The translations under genes and the position numbers were made by a program. Positions 8,835 to 18,431 of a DNA stretch of 64,000 nt are shown here, piece by piece. The notes below the pieces were generated by a model, which was given only the letters and a program-made list of their open reading frames with translations, was not told the DNA's origin and did not search any database. This stretch comes from Pedosphaera sp. (GTDB lineage Bacteria; Verrucomicrobiota; Verrucomicrobiia; Limisphaerales; SXQI01), in contig JANYDC010000119.1 in the NCBI GenBank assembly GCA_025359965.1, positions 46,320 to 110,319 on the forward strand, read 5' to 3'. How positions within the stretch are numbered: position 1 is the stretch's first letter; each line of letters starts with the position of its first letter.

Positions 8835-8879
8835 CCCACGGCTGTTTACCTCAGACAAGCCTTGAGGTAAAATCGGGCT

Positions 8880-10937
8880 ATGGACTCAAGCTCACGACCC
8901 GCCAATCGTCTGGCTCAGGAAAAATCCCCGTACCTGCTTCAACACCAATACAACCCGGTCGATTGGTGGCCCTGGTCCGAAGAGGCTTTTGCCCATGCCA
9001 AGAAACTGAATCGACCGGTTATGGTGAGCATTGGCTACTCGACGTGCCACTGGTGTCATGTGATGGAGCGAGAATCGTTTGAGGATGCCAGTTTGGGCGA
9101 ATATCTCAACGTTCATTTCGTGTGTGTCAAAGTTGACCGTGAAGAGCGTCCTGACGTGGATAAGATCTACATGATGGCCGCACAATTCATGGGATCCCAG
9201 GGGGGGTGGCCACTGAATGTTTTTGTCTCCCCTGACCGCAAGCCATTTTTTGCAGGCACCTACTTTCCCCCTGTCCCGAAATACGGCCGCGCAAGCTTTA
9301 TTCAGGTCCTCAAACAGATTGCCACGGTCTGGCAAACACGCCGCGACGAAGTGGATGCCACAGCCCTTGATCTGGTTTCACGCCTCAAAGGCCTGTCAGA
9401 CAGCGCCAACGAAAGCAATGCCCCAACCCCAGACCGCGAGGTACTCGACAACGCCGCCCAAACGTGCAAAACGGAGTACGAGCCCCTGTATGGCGGCTTC
9501 GGTGGTGCGCCTAAATTTCCCCGCCCCTGCCAGCCACGTTTTCTCTTGCGTTACGGGCTGCTGACTCAGGACCGCGAAGCAGTGGAAATGGTCCTCCACA
9601 CTTGTCGAGCCATGGCGGATGGAGGCATGCACGATCAGATTGGCGGGGGGTTTGCTCGCTATTCTGTCGACGCAAAATGGCTGGTCCCCCACTTCGAAAA
9701 AATGCTTTATGACAATGCCCAATTGATAGTGCTCTACACCGAAGCCTATCTGGCCAGCAATGATCCGAGATTCGCCGAAGTGGTGCGTTCAACCGTTCAG
9801 TACATTCTGCGGGACATGACCGACACTCTCGGCGGTTTTTACTCCGCGGAGGATGCAGACAGCGAAGGAAAGGAAGGAAAATTTTACTGCTGGACTGAGG
9901 GCGAACTCAAGTCACTGCTTACGGCCGATGAAATGGATTTTGCCCGCAATGGACTAGGGGTCACTCAAGATGGAAATTTTGTGGATCACAGCGATCCCAG
10001 TCCCCTTCTCCACCAAAATATCCTGAGCATTATTTTCCCGGCCTTAACTGAAACCAAGGCTGATGTTTTCGCTTCCATTCGGACCAAATTAATGGCCGCG
10101 CGGTCGGTGCGTGTTCGGCCACACCGGGACGATAAAGTCCTCGTTTCGTGGAACGGCATGATGCTTGGTGCTCTCGCCCAAGCAGGCGTTATTTTGAGCG
10201 AACCGGGCTGGCTTGAAGCCGCAGAACGTAACGCCACTTTTGTTCGCAAAAACCTCTGGAACCCTGACACCAAGCAACTCCACCACAGGTGGCGGGAAGG
10301 CCAGCGCGATGACGTTCAACTGCTTGACGCCTATTGCAACTGGCTGGCTGGACTGATTGATCTCTACGAAGCCACTCTTTCTCCGCAAAGTCTGGAATTT
10401 GCTATCGAGGTTGCCGATGCCATGATCATCCAATTCCATGACCCAACGAACGGCGGCTTTTATCAAGGGCCCGCCCAAGCGGAGGATCTGATCTTCAGGG
10501 TGAAGGACGACTATGACGGAGCCGAACCTGCGGGCAATTCAGTGGCCGCGCTGGCGTTGCTACGTCTTGCCGCCATCACAGGGCAAGCCAATTATCGCGA
10601 GGTCGCCGTAGGGGTATTCCGGATGCTCGCCGAACGACTCCACCGACTGCCCCAAGCTGTACCAGTCACTCTGTTGGCCCTGCTTTTTGATGCGGCGCCC
10701 TGCACCAAAATTGTTATTGCGTCGGAGACCCCGAAGAGTGGCGACGACCTGGTGAGAGCGGCCCACTCAGTTTTGCAGCCGCGCCGGGTCATCCTGGGAC
10801 CCAGTGGCCGCGTTGACTCCATCGCCAAAGAACTCAAGCCAGTGCAAGGACTGCCAGCCGCCTTTGTCTGCACGGCTACCGAGTGCAGACCACCAGTGAC
10901 AGCGCCCGCCGAACTGCGCGCCATACTCTCAAAGTAA
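8880..10937 (+). CDS. DUF255/spermatogenesis-associated protein 20-like, thioredoxin fold
   Basis: This is a member of the YyaL/SPATA20 family: an N-terminal thioredoxin-like domain (about residues 5-170) with the conserved [16 protein letters not shown] motif (CxxC at 56 and 59), then an (alpha/alpha)6-barrel like those of N-acylglucosamine epimerases and cellulases. The 685-residue length is typical. The biochemical role of the family is not firmly established; redox or sugar-related roles have been suggested. No signal peptide is seen, so it should be cytoplasmic. It may be read with the TPR gene upstream and ends at a bidirectional terminator. Confidence 0.9.
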   Translation: MDSSSRPANRLAQEKSPYLLQHQYNPVDWWPWSEEAFAHAKKLNRPVMVSIGYSTCHWCHVMERESFEDASLGEYLNVHFVCVKVDREERPDVDKIYMMAAQFMGSQGGWPLNVFVSPDRKPFFAGTYFPPVPKYGRASFIQVLKQIATVWQTRRDEVDATALDLVSRLKGLSDSANESNAPTPDREVLDNAAQTCKTEYEPLYGGFGGAPKFPRPCQPRFLLRYGLLTQDREAVEMVLHTCRAMADGGMHDQIGGGFARYSVDAKWLVPHFEKMLYDNAQLIVLYTEAYLASNDPRFAEVVRSTVQYILRDMTDTLGGFYSAEDADSEGKEGKFYCWTEGELKSLLTADEMDFARNGLGVTQDGNFVDHSDPSPLLHQNILSIIFPALTETKADVFASIRTKLMAARSVRVRPHRDDKVLVSWNGMMLGALAQAGVILSEPGWLEAAERNATFVRKNLWNPDTKQLHHRWREGQRDDVQLLDAYCNWLAGLIDLYEATLSPQSLEFAIEVADAMIIQFHDPTNGGFYQGPAQAEDLIFRVKDDYDGAEPAGNSVAALALLRLAAITGQANYREVAVGVFRMLAERLHRLPQAVPVTLLALLFDAAPCTKIVIASETPKSGDDLVRAAHSVLQPRRVILGPSGRVDSIAKELKPVQGLPAAFVCTATECRPPVTAPAELRAILSK

Positions 10938-10947
10938 TGGTCGCACG

Positions 10948-10982
10948 AAAAAGCGCACCCGGAGATATCCGGATGCGCTTTT
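10948..10982. terminator. Bidirectional intrinsic terminator
   Basis: A stem of 13 bp with one mismatch (10949-10957 + 10959-10962 against 10969-10972 + 10974-10982) around a 6-nt AGATAT loop is flanked by A-runs on the left and T-runs on the right. It lies between the convergent DUF255 gene and sugar kinase gene and can serve both; the T-run is better on the minus strand (TTTTTCG). Confidence 0.8.
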
Positions 10983-10999
10983 GACTGACTGAAAAAAAA

Positions 11000-12085
11000 T
11001 TAACGCTGGATGCGGGCGCTGCCGCCCTTCATCACGTGCATCACTTCGTCCAGAGTCACCTGCGAGGTGTCGCCGCGGGTGGTTTGCAGCATGGCTCCGT
11101 GCGCCGCACCAAAGTCCACCACGTCCTGAGGTTTCATACCAGTGGCAAAACCATAGGCGATGCCACTGGAGAAGCCGTCGCCGCCGCCCACGCGATCTTC
11201 AATTTCCAGATCCTTGAACTGGCGGGCCTCGTAAAACTGTCCGTCATAGTAAAGGATGCCGCCCCAGTTGTTGATCAACCCGCTTTTCACTTCGCGCAAG
11301 GTAGTGCAGACCGCCTTGATGTGGGGGTAAGCCTTCACCACGCGCTCCACCATCCGCTTGTAATTTTCAACGGGCAATTCTTTCAGGTTCGCATCAGTTC
11401 CTTCAACCTCAAAACCAAGCACCTTTTGAAAATCCTCCTCATTGCCGATCAGCACCTGGACGTCGTTGATGATTTCCTTGGTGGTCGCGATGGCCTTTTC
11501 ACTGCTCCAAAGTTTCGAGCGAAAGTTCAGGTCATAACTAGTGATCGTGCCAGCCGCGTTTGCTGCTTTCAGGGCCGTCTTGACCGTGGCGGCGCAATCA
11601 CTGGACAACGATGTAAAAATACCGCCGGTATGCAACCAACGGCAGCCGTCTTGGGCGAAAACCTTGTTCCAGTCGACATCCGTCGGTTTCATCTGGCTGG
11701 CCGAGGAATTGCCGCGGTCATACATGGTCACGCTGCCGCGGACGCCGGTGCCGACTTCGGTGAAATTAAGTCCCACACGATTGGCGCGACCCACGCCATC
11801 AAATTTCTCCATCACGACAGTCGATGTGTCCACACCCACGGAACGCGCGTGGTTGAGGACGATCCGGGCCACGTAATTATCCGGCAGCTTGCTGATAAAA
11901 CCAGTGCGCAGCCCCAGGCGGGAGCAGGCATAAGCCACGTTGAACTCTCCCCCGCCCACATCAACTTCCATGGTTTTGGAAAACTCTATCCGGCCGTGTC
12001 CGGGAGGCGAAAGACGGACCATGCACTCGCCCAAGGCCATCACGTCGTATTTACACTGAGCAGCATCGCGTACTTTAATTGGCAT
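11000..12085 (-). CDS. PfkB-family sugar kinase, KdgK-like
   Basis: A 361-residue ribokinase/PfkB-family kinase that would phosphorylate a sugar or sugar acid with ATP. The N-terminal region shows YDVMALGECMVRLSPPG and the GGGEFNVAYACSRLGL substrate-binding segment. The C-terminal anion-hole/catalytic motif reads DRVGGGDGFSSGIAYG, where the catalytic Asp is the D of GGGD. The overall pattern is closest to 2-keto-3-deoxygluconate kinases, but substrate cannot be fixed from sequence alone. It stands alone on the minus strand, without sugar-pathway neighbours, and ends in the shared terminator. Confidence 0.85.
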   Translation of the reverse strand: MPIKVRDAAQCKYDVMALGECMVRLSPPGHGRIEFSKTMEVDVGGGEFNVAYACSRLGLRTGFISKLPDNYVARIVLNHARSVGVDTSTVVMEKFDGVGRANRVGLNFTEVGTGVRGSVTMYDRGNSSASQMKPTDVDWNKVFAQDGCRWLHTGGIFTSLSSDCAATVKTALKAANAAGTITSYDLNFRSKLWSSEKAIATTKEIINDVQVLIGNEEDFQKVLGFEVEGTDANLKELPVENYKRMVERVVKAYPHIKAVCTTLREVKSGLINNWGGILYYDGQFYEARQFKDLEIEDRVGGGDGFSSGIAYGFATGMKPQDVVDFGAAHGAMLQTTRGDTSQVTLDEVMHVMKGGSARIQR

Positions 12086-12233
12086 AAATGATCAATTGGT
12101 CCGTTTGTTGGATTCTTGGGGAAAACACATTCCCGACGCAATCCGTCCGAACACTTGATCGCGTAAAATTGGACAAACCTTCTTTTCTGTCAATCCCAGA
12201 CCCGCCAATGCCCTCGCTTGGAAACGCCAAGTG

Positions 12234-12782
12234 TCACGGCGGGAGTATTTGAAATACAGCCCAATTTGAGTCAAGTCTGCCCGACCAGGTATCCGAAACT
12301 TCCTGATAAATGATTCTAAAATAAAAGCTGCCAGGATTCTCCAAACTGAACAGTGCGAGCAGGTCCTCAGGACCGTCCACAGCAACGGATTCACCCGGTG
12401 CCAAGATTACCGGCAGATTTTTGCGGCGAGGGCCTGCTGGAGCAAACAATGCTGTGGCTTCCTTGCCCCGGGCGGTCATGGTCACTTCTCTCCCCTGCGC
12501 ATTTTTGAGTTCAAGACGGTGATTCGGATAAAAACCACACTGCCAAATGGTGATGTTGGTCTTTGTGGTGTTTTGGATTTGATACAAAGGGGAAATGAGT
12601 TCGCCTGCCTTGTAGGCGCTTTTGGGAAAAGACACCACCGCCTTCAAACCATCAACCAAAGAACCCGATGCTGATACTTTAGGTTTTACCCCAGCAGAAG
12701 AAATATACACAAAAAAAACAAACAATAAGGCAAAACTCCAAACGAAAAACGGCGTTTTCTTAAGAGTGTTGAAAGCATTCAT
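12234..12782 (-). CDS. Membrane-anchored or exported protein with Ig-like fold
   Basis: No confident family. The 182-residue product has an N-terminal hydrophobic helix (FFVWSFALLFVFFVYISSA), then a beta-rich domain with AYKAGELISPLYQIQNTTKT and a later GSFYFRIIYQE, a pattern reminiscent of BsuPI-like or other immunoglobulin-type domains. The ATG at 12780-12782 is chosen over the upstream in-frame one because AGGA stands five bases before it. It lies about 100 bases after the PEP-CTERM-like gene on the same strand, so both may be co-transcribed. Confidence 0.6.
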   Translation of the reverse strand: MNAFNTLKKTPFFVWSFALLFVFFVYISSAGVKPKVSASGSLVDGLKAVVSFPKSAYKAGELISPLYQIQNTTKTNITIWQCGFYPNHRLELKNAQGREVTMTARGKEATALFAPAGPRRKNLPVILAPGESVAVDGPEDLLALFSLENPGSFYFRIIYQEVSDTWSGRLDSNWAVFQILPP

Positions 12783-12886
12783 ACCAATCCTGTCGAAGAA
12801 CCTGAGATGAACCATAAATCGACCGGCAAATAAGGCGGCGGGATGGAACCTCCGCCCGTAATAGTCGAGGTGCAACAAATACTCAA

Positions 12887-13723
12887 TTATGTTGCAGGAG
12901 TAGGCTTCCGCATTCTCGCCGCAAAGAAAATGAAGGCAACTCCCAGACCTGTCGCGATGAAAGCGTTTCCTTCAGGCACGCAGGCTGTCAAATTACAATC
13001 CATCATGGCCACATAATTGGGGAACCCCCCTCCGCCCGCGTTTCCCATCGCAGTGTTGATTAGATCAACCATGCCCTTGTCCACCACGCCTGAAACGGTG
13101 GCCACAGAAGATTCCCCTTTCGCGGAGTCGGATTTATTGTCGTACGTCCAATCAAACCAGCCGAGCACACAGAAATCAGTCTTCTTGATTGTTGGGTCGG
13201 TGACGTTCTCCAATACGAGAAATGTCATGAAATCAATCTGGCTGTTCTTCGTTCCGTCACTAGGCCGATCGACAAAGCGTGATGCGACGCCGTCCTCCCT
13301 GATCTTAACGCCGTCGAAAACGCCCGCCTTGTACTCCTTGCCGTTAAAATACCAAGGTATATTGTCCTCTTTAGGGCCGGGTTGGGGATCAATTGCCGGG
13401 AGTTTACCAACCACTGGATCGTTGGCCTGCGCAGCTCCGTTGAGCGTGTATTTGACTTCAACGTTGAGCCACTGGAAATTGTACCAGTCGTCTAAAAAGG
13501 CAAAATTTTTGTCGAATAGGAATTCACCAGTGACTCGCGCCGGTTTGGTGATGTCAGGAATGGATGCGTCAATCGTGCCAATAGGCTTTGTGACGCCGTT
13601 GATTTTCGCCGAAATGGTGACCGCACCCACTTGGAGCGGAAGCCACGCTACCAAAAACGCCAGCGCCCAGAGGCGTCGCGACATTGACAGGGTTCTTAAT
13701 CGGTATGAAGGAGAGAGTTTCAT
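12887..13723 (-). CDS. Exported protein with PEP-CTERM-like (VPEG) sorting tail
   Basis: A 278-residue protein with an N-terminal signal peptide (RLWALAFLVAWLPLQVGA) and a C-terminal tripartite tail: VPEG, a hydrophobic helix (AFIATGLGVAFIFFA) and basic residues ARMRK. This matches the PEP-CTERM/VPEID type of exosortase signals, so the protein is probably anchored, cleaved and moved to the surface. The middle region is unrecognised. No exosortase gene is in this window. An alternative start, MSRRLW, lies 13 codons in; neither start has a clear ribosome-binding site. Confidence 0.7.
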   Translation of the reverse strand: MKLSPSYRLRTLSMSRRLWALAFLVAWLPLQVGAVTISAKINGVTKPIGTIDASIPDITKPARVTGEFLFDKNFAFLDDWYNFQWLNVEVKYTLNGAAQANDPVVGKLPAIDPQPGPKEDNIPWYFNGKEYKAGVFDGVKIREDGVASRFVDRPSDGTKNSQIDFMTFLVLENVTDPTIKKTDFCVLGWFDWTYDNKSDSAKGESSVATVSGVVDKGMVDLINTAMGNAGGGGFPNYVAMMDCNLTACVPEGNAFIATGLGVAFIFFAARMRKPTPAT

Positions 13724-13968
13724 GATTTTTCTTGGGCTATTATTTTGGTGTTAAACAGGTTACACAACCTCTCCGTTCCCGTATTCGCGCAAACGACGAA
13801 TCTAATCCAAGCAAACCTCAAATCCCCCATCAACCGACAGGGCGGCACCGCAACGCCCAATCAGGGGAATCCTCGACACCTTGGAACCGAGGCGGATTGG
13901 AAATGCAAATCAGTCGATCTACTAATGAAACACTATCGAATGTCAAGCCCGGAAGAATCAATTCCTGT

Positions 13969-15141
13969 TTATTTTCCCATCAGTCTCACCCTCACGCCGC
14001 TGACAAGAGAGTCCGCTGGATTGATCACCACCGATTCGCTCGCTTCCACCCCCCCAACAATCTCAATGGTCTGCCCAAAATCACGGCCCACTTTGACCAG
14101 ACGAAGCTCCAATTGATTGCCACCTTTCACCACAGCCACAGTGGGACCCTCAGGGCGATACATGAGACAATTTGCGGGAAGCGCCAATCGCCCCTCCAGC
14201 TGGGCCTGAGGGAACCGCACTTGGGCAAAGCTGCCCGCCAGCAGCTTTCCATTCTTGTTATCCAATTCCAATTCCACCTGCCTCGTTCTCGAGTCGGCGT
14301 CTATGCTGCCCGATTCCCGGCGTACCTCGCCCAGAAAAGCACGCCCGGGAAACTCCTGAAAAAACACCTCCGCCCTTGTCCCTATGCCCACATCACGCGC
14401 CAGACTTTGTGGCACCGCTATGGAAACTCTCAATGTCTTCGTTTGTGCAAGCCGGAAAAGTTCCTTGGGAGTGTCCGGATTTATTAACTCGCCCATCTCC
14501 ACCCTTCTCATGGTGATTGAACCCGCGAAAGGAGCCGTCATTTTGGAGAAAGCGGTCAGCTCTTCCAACCGGCGCACGTTGGCCGTGGCGGAAAGCACCG
14601 CCGCCTGTCTCAAGGATTCCTCTGCCACTTTCTCTGACGTCTCCTGCTCGCTGACCGTTGAAGTCTTGAGCAGATCGCGCCAGCGTGCTGCCGTGGCGAC
14701 CGCCAACCTCAATGTTGCTTCAGTCTGTCGCAACTGGGCACGGGCTTGGGCCAACTCCTGATCCACCTCGGGAGTCTCAATCTCAAGAAGAACCTGTCCC
14801 GCCTCCACCTCCGCACCCAAGTCCACGTTGTACCTCTTCACGTAACCCCGGGCTCGCGCATGGAGTGACACCTCCTGAAAAGGGCGAACCTCTGCCGAAA
14901 GCATAAGCCCCTCCTGGCCCACGGCCGGAAACGCGTTGGTGACTTTCACGGTCGGAATCGACAAAGCCACCGTCACTCGGCGCACCTCCGATTGTGCGCG
15001 CCAGCGTGGCAGGTAACCTGCCACAGCCAATATCCCCAATACAAGGCCGGTGAAAACAACAATCAACCACCATTTTTTCCGGCTGACGCCTATCCGCTCA
15101 TCATCCACCGCAGGCTGCGGTTGGACCGCTTCATTATGCAT
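13969..15141 (-). CDS. RND efflux periplasmic adaptor (membrane fusion protein)
   Basis: HlyD/AcrA-type adaptor of 390 residues that would link the RND pump to an outer-membrane channel. It has an N-terminal membrane anchor (WWLIVVFTGLVLGILAVAGY), a biotinyl-lipoyl-like half motif (ARGYVKRYNVDLGAEVEAGQ), a coiled-coil hairpin rich in Ala, Gln, Arg and Glu at about 120-190, and the beta-barrel region. The ATG at 15139-15141 is chosen because GGGAGGAG lies just upstream; a longer frame exists. It overlaps the end of the pump gene by 8 bases, indicating translational coupling. No TolC-like gene follows. Confidence 0.9.
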   Translation of the reverse strand: MHNEAVQPQPAVDDERIGVSRKKWWLIVVFTGLVLGILAVAGYLPRWRAQSEVRRVTVALSIPTVKVTNAFPAVGQEGLMLSAEVRPFQEVSLHARARGYVKRYNVDLGAEVEAGQVLLEIETPEVDQELAQARAQLRQTEATLRLAVATAARWRDLLKTSTVSEQETSEKVAEESLRQAAVLSATANVRRLEELTAFSKMTAPFAGSITMRRVEMGELINPDTPKELFRLAQTKTLRVSIAVPQSLARDVGIGTRAEVFFQEFPGRAFLGEVRRESGSIDADSRTRQVELELDNKNGKLLAGSFAQVRFPQAQLEGRLALPANCLMYRPEGPTVAVVKGGNQLELRLVKVGRDFGQTIEIVGGVEASESVVINPADSLVSGVRVRLMGK

Positions 15142-18100
15142 GTTCAACTCCTCCCTCAAAATCCTTGGGTTTCGTGTGACGGTGGACCAGACTAAAGACC
15201 ACCGGCACAAAAAGTAGAGTGGCAAGGGTGGCAACCGCCAACCCGCCAATCACCGCCCTGCCCAACGGCGCATTCTGTTCACCACCTTCACCGAGTCCCA
15301 GACTCATGGGCAACATCCCGATCACCATCGCCAGCGCCGTCATGACCACCGGTCGCAATCGGCTTGTTCCCGACGTCCACGCCGCCTTGATCGGATCTAG
15401 ACCCTCGTTCAAACTCGTCCGGGCAAAGCTTACCACCAACACAGCATTCGCCGTGGCCACGCCAAGACTCATAATCGCACCCATCAAGGCCGGCACACTC
15501 ACCGTCGTGCCCGTCAGATGAAGTGCCCAAACCACCCCTGCCAGCGCTCCCGGCAAAGCCATGATGATCACAAACGGATCAAGCCAGCTTTGAAAATTTA
15601 TCACCAACAACAAGTAAACCAGCACCATAGCCATGGCCAAGCCCCCCAAGAGCCCTACAAAGCTCGAGTTCATCGTCTCGACCTGGCCTCGCACCATAAT
15701 AGTTGTTCCACGAGGCAGATTTTGTTTTGTTTCCTCAACTATCGGCATGATTTCATTCATTAGTCCGCCCAAATCACGACCGCTCACCCCGCCAAAAACA
15801 TCGATTACCGGCTGCACATTATAGTGCGAAATGACAGGAGCGCCGTTCGTACGCACCATCACGGCCAAATTGGCCAACACTTGGTCGGTAGATCCCGGGT
15901 TGTTAACCGGAATTGAATTCAAGGCCGCCAGGGAATCCATTTCACGTTCGGGCGACCGCACATTGATCAAATACTGGATGCCTACCTTCGGATTGAGCCA
16001 GTAACCGGGTTGGACCTGGCCGCTTCCGCTTAGGCTCAGGAGGACCGAGTTTGCCACATCTCTTTCGGACAAGCCAACCTCGGAGGCCTTGGTGCGATCC
16101 ACCGAAAAACGCAACCTAGGGAGGTCCGCCGGTTGTTGCACCCGAACATCCACAGCACCGGGAACATGCCGGATTTTTTCAGCCAACTGATAGGCAATTT
16201 GGCGATTCTTCGACTGGTCACGCCCGACTATTTGAATGTCGAACGGCGCCGGCAACCCAAAGTTCAAAGTCTGGCTGACGATATCCGCCGGCAGAAAATA
16301 GAACATCGTCCCCGGAAACTCCTGATTCAATCGCGTTCGCAACCTTCGAATATGGTCCTCCGTTGGGCTATGATTCGGGTGCATCGAAACAAGAACGTCG
16401 GCGTCACCCACTCCGATCAATCCGCTGTTGCTATAGCTCAGGCTGATCCCCGAGGTCGGAATCCCTATGTTGTCCAAAATTCCCTCCATTTCCTCCGCTG
16501 GAATTTCCTCGCGGATGACTTTCTCCACCTCATCCACAAGCCGCAACGTTTCCTCAATGCGCGTGCCGCTCTTCGCCCGCAGATGCAGCCGAATTTGGCC
16601 CGCGTCCACCGTCGGGAAAAAATCGCGTCCCAAGCCTGGGATTAAAAGGCAGGTCGCAAGACATGCTCCCAGGAACAGCGCCGCAAACAGCTTCCGGCGG
16701 TGCAAAACCGTGGACAGTACCCCCCCGTACCAGGTTTTCATGCTCGCAAAGCCGTCTTCAAAACGGCCTTGAATTGTCCCAAAAAACCCGCTGCCAGCCA
16801 AGGGATGAAGGGTCCCCGATTGCATCGTCTTGAGAAATTGGCTTCCCCGATAGAACCACATCACCATGGTTGGAATCAGAGTTCGCGAAAGCACGTAGCT
16901 CGCAAGCATGGCAAACACCACGGCCTCGGCCAGCGGTACAAACAAATATCGCGAAACACCACTCAAAAAGAACATGGGCACAAACACAATGCAGATGCAA
17001 AGCGTCGATACAAAAGCCGGCACAGCAATTTCCTGCGCGCCATCCAAAATCGACTGCTCCAAAGGCTTGCCCAGCGCCATTTGGCGGTGCACATTCTCGA
17101 TTTCCACCGTGGCGTCATCCACCAGAATCCCCACCGCCAAGGCCAATCCGCCCAAAGTCATCAAATTAATTGTTTCGCCCAACGCGCTTAGAATGGCAAT
17201 AGAACTCAAAACAGAAAGGGGAATGGACAGCGCGATAATCACCGTGCTGCGCCACGAGCCAATAAAAAGCAGGATCATCAAAGCCGTAAGCCCGGCTGCG
17301 ATTACTCCCTCCTTAACCACTCCGCCCACAGCCGCCTTCACAAATAGCGATTGGTCTGCAAATTCCGTAAGCTCAAGCTCCGGAGGGAGAGTCTTCAACA
17401 AGGGAACCATGGCCTCCTTAATTCGCGTCACCACGTTGAGTGTCGAAGCCGAGCCGTTCTTAAGGATGGTCAAAAGAGCCCCACGCTGACCATTCTGCCG
17501 GACCGCATTCACCTGCGGCTGATAGCCATCCCGCACGTGGGCCACATCCCGCACAAACACCGTCGCACCATTCGCCGTTCGCACCGGCAGGTCGTTTAAT
17601 TCCTCAAGCACCCGCGGGCTAGCATTCATTTCCACGTCGTATTCCTGCGTCCCAATCTTGGCCGTGCCGCTCGGCAGGATTAGGTTCTGCGCATTGATGG
17701 AATTGACCACATCCTGCGCGGTAAGATTGTGAGACTGAAGCGCCCGCAAATCCAAATCCACCGATACCAGACGCGTTTTCCCTCCGTACGGCCAGGGAAT
17801 CGATGCCCCTTGAACGGTCGATAACCCCACACGTATTTGATTTTGGCTCAAGTCATACAACTCCTGCTCCTCCAAGGTTTTGCTGCCCACTCCGTACTGC
17901 AAAATCGGGACCGTCGAAGCGTTGTAACGAATGACCAGCGGCGGCGTTTGGCCCGGCGGCATCTGGCGAAGAATTGTTTGGGCGATGGCCGTAATCTGCG
18001 CCACACCAGCATCCACCGACGCCCCCGGCCGCAGGAAAACCTTGATCACCCCCACCCCGTTGTACGCATTGGCCTCGGTATGCTCGATATCGTTGACCGT

Positions 18101-18319
18101 CGCGCTGAGGGATCGTTCGTGATTGTACAAGATGCGCTGCTCGATTTCTTGCGCACTCAAACCCGCATACTGCCAAATAACGCTGATCACCGGGATGTTG
18201 ATCGCCGGAAAGATATCAATGGGGGTGCGCTTGATCACCAACGGTGAAAGCAAAAGCAAAGCAATCGCCAGCACCACAAAGGTGTAGGGCCGCTTAAGAG
18301 CTAAACGTACAATCCACAT
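15134..18319 (-). CDS. RND-superfamily efflux pump (AcrB-like)
   Basis: Inner-membrane proton-driven efflux transporter of 1061 residues, the usual size. Membrane helices follow the 1+5 / 1+5 pattern with two large periplasmic loops. Helix 4 carries the proton-relay pair in GILVDDATVEIENV. The N-terminal part shows SAQEIEQRILYNHERSLSA. The second half contains VPALMGAIMSLGVATANAVL. It is the first gene of a two-gene operon with the adaptor and is divergent from a LysR-type regulator, which probably controlled it. Substrate is unknown. Confidence 0.93.
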   Translation of the reverse strand: MWIVRLALKRPYTFVVLAIALLLLSPLVIKRTPIDIFPAINIPVISVIWQYAGLSAQEIEQRILYNHERSLSATVNDIEHTEANAYNGVGVIKVFLRPGASVDAGVAQITAIAQTILRQMPPGQTPPLVIRYNASTVPILQYGVGSKTLEEQELYDLSQNQIRVGLSTVQGASIPWPYGGKTRLVSVDLDLRALQSHNLTAQDVVNSINAQNLILPSGTAKIGTQEYDVEMNASPRVLEELNDLPVRTANGATVFVRDVAHVRDGYQPQVNAVRQNGQRGALLTILKNGSASTLNVVTRIKEAMVPLLKTLPPELELTEFADQSLFVKAAVGGVVKEGVIAAGLTALMILLFIGSWRSTVIIALSIPLSVLSSIAILSALGETINLMTLGGLALAVGILVDDATVEIENVHRQMALGKPLEQSILDGAQEIAVPAFVSTLCICIVFVPMFFLSGVSRYLFVPLAEAVVFAMLASYVLSRTLIPTMVMWFYRGSQFLKTMQSGTLHPLAGSGFFGTIQGRFEDGFASMKTWYGGVLSTVLHRRKLFAALFLGACLATCLLIPGLGRDFFPTVDAGQIRLHLRAKSGTRIEETLRLVDEVEKVIREEIPAEEMEGILDNIGIPTSGISLSYSNSGLIGVGDADVLVSMHPNHSPTEDHIRRLRTRLNQEFPGTMFYFLPADIVSQTLNFGLPAPFDIQIVGRDQSKNRQIAYQLAEKIRHVPGAVDVRVQQPADLPRLRFSVDRTKASEVGLSERDVANSVLLSLSGSGQVQPGYWLNPKVGIQYLINVRSPEREMDSLAALNSIPVNNPGSTDQVLANLAVMVRTNGAPVISHYNVQPVIDVFGGVSGRDLGGLMNEIMPIVEETKQNLPRGTTIMVRGQVETMNSSFVGLLGGLAMAMVLVYLLLVINFQSWLDPFVIIMALPGALAGVVWALHLTGTTVSVPALMGAIMSLGVATANAVLVVSFARTSLNEGLDPIKAAWTSGTSRLRPVVMTALAMVIGMLPMSLGLGEGGEQNAPLGRAVIGGLAVATLATLLFVPVVFSLVHRHTKPKDFEGGVEHA

Positions 18320-18405
18320 ACTGATTCAACAACCGCTCATCCACCGGTACCTGAGTATCATTCCTTCATGTTTCACACGGAGGCCAATACTAGTTTGAAG
18401 TGCTC

Positions 18406-18428
18406 ATTGATATGATGTAAGTATCAAT
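18406..18428. promoter_or_regulatory. Palindromic LysR-type operator candidate
   Basis: A perfect inverted repeat, ATTGATA-N9-TATCAAT, contains a T-N11-A core typical of LysR-type binding sites. It ends three bases before the ATG of the LysR gene and lies about 90 bases from the divergent RND pump start. Its position suggests autorepression of the regulator and activation of the pump operon. It leaves no room for a ribosome-binding site before the regulator. Confidence 0.55.
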
Positions 18429-18431
18429 AGC

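Noticed and set aside
12092..12394. Frame of 100 codons between the sugar kinase and the Ig-like protein on the minus strand
   Set aside because: It overlaps the end of the Ig-like gene in another frame, lacks a plausible start and has no recognisable motif.
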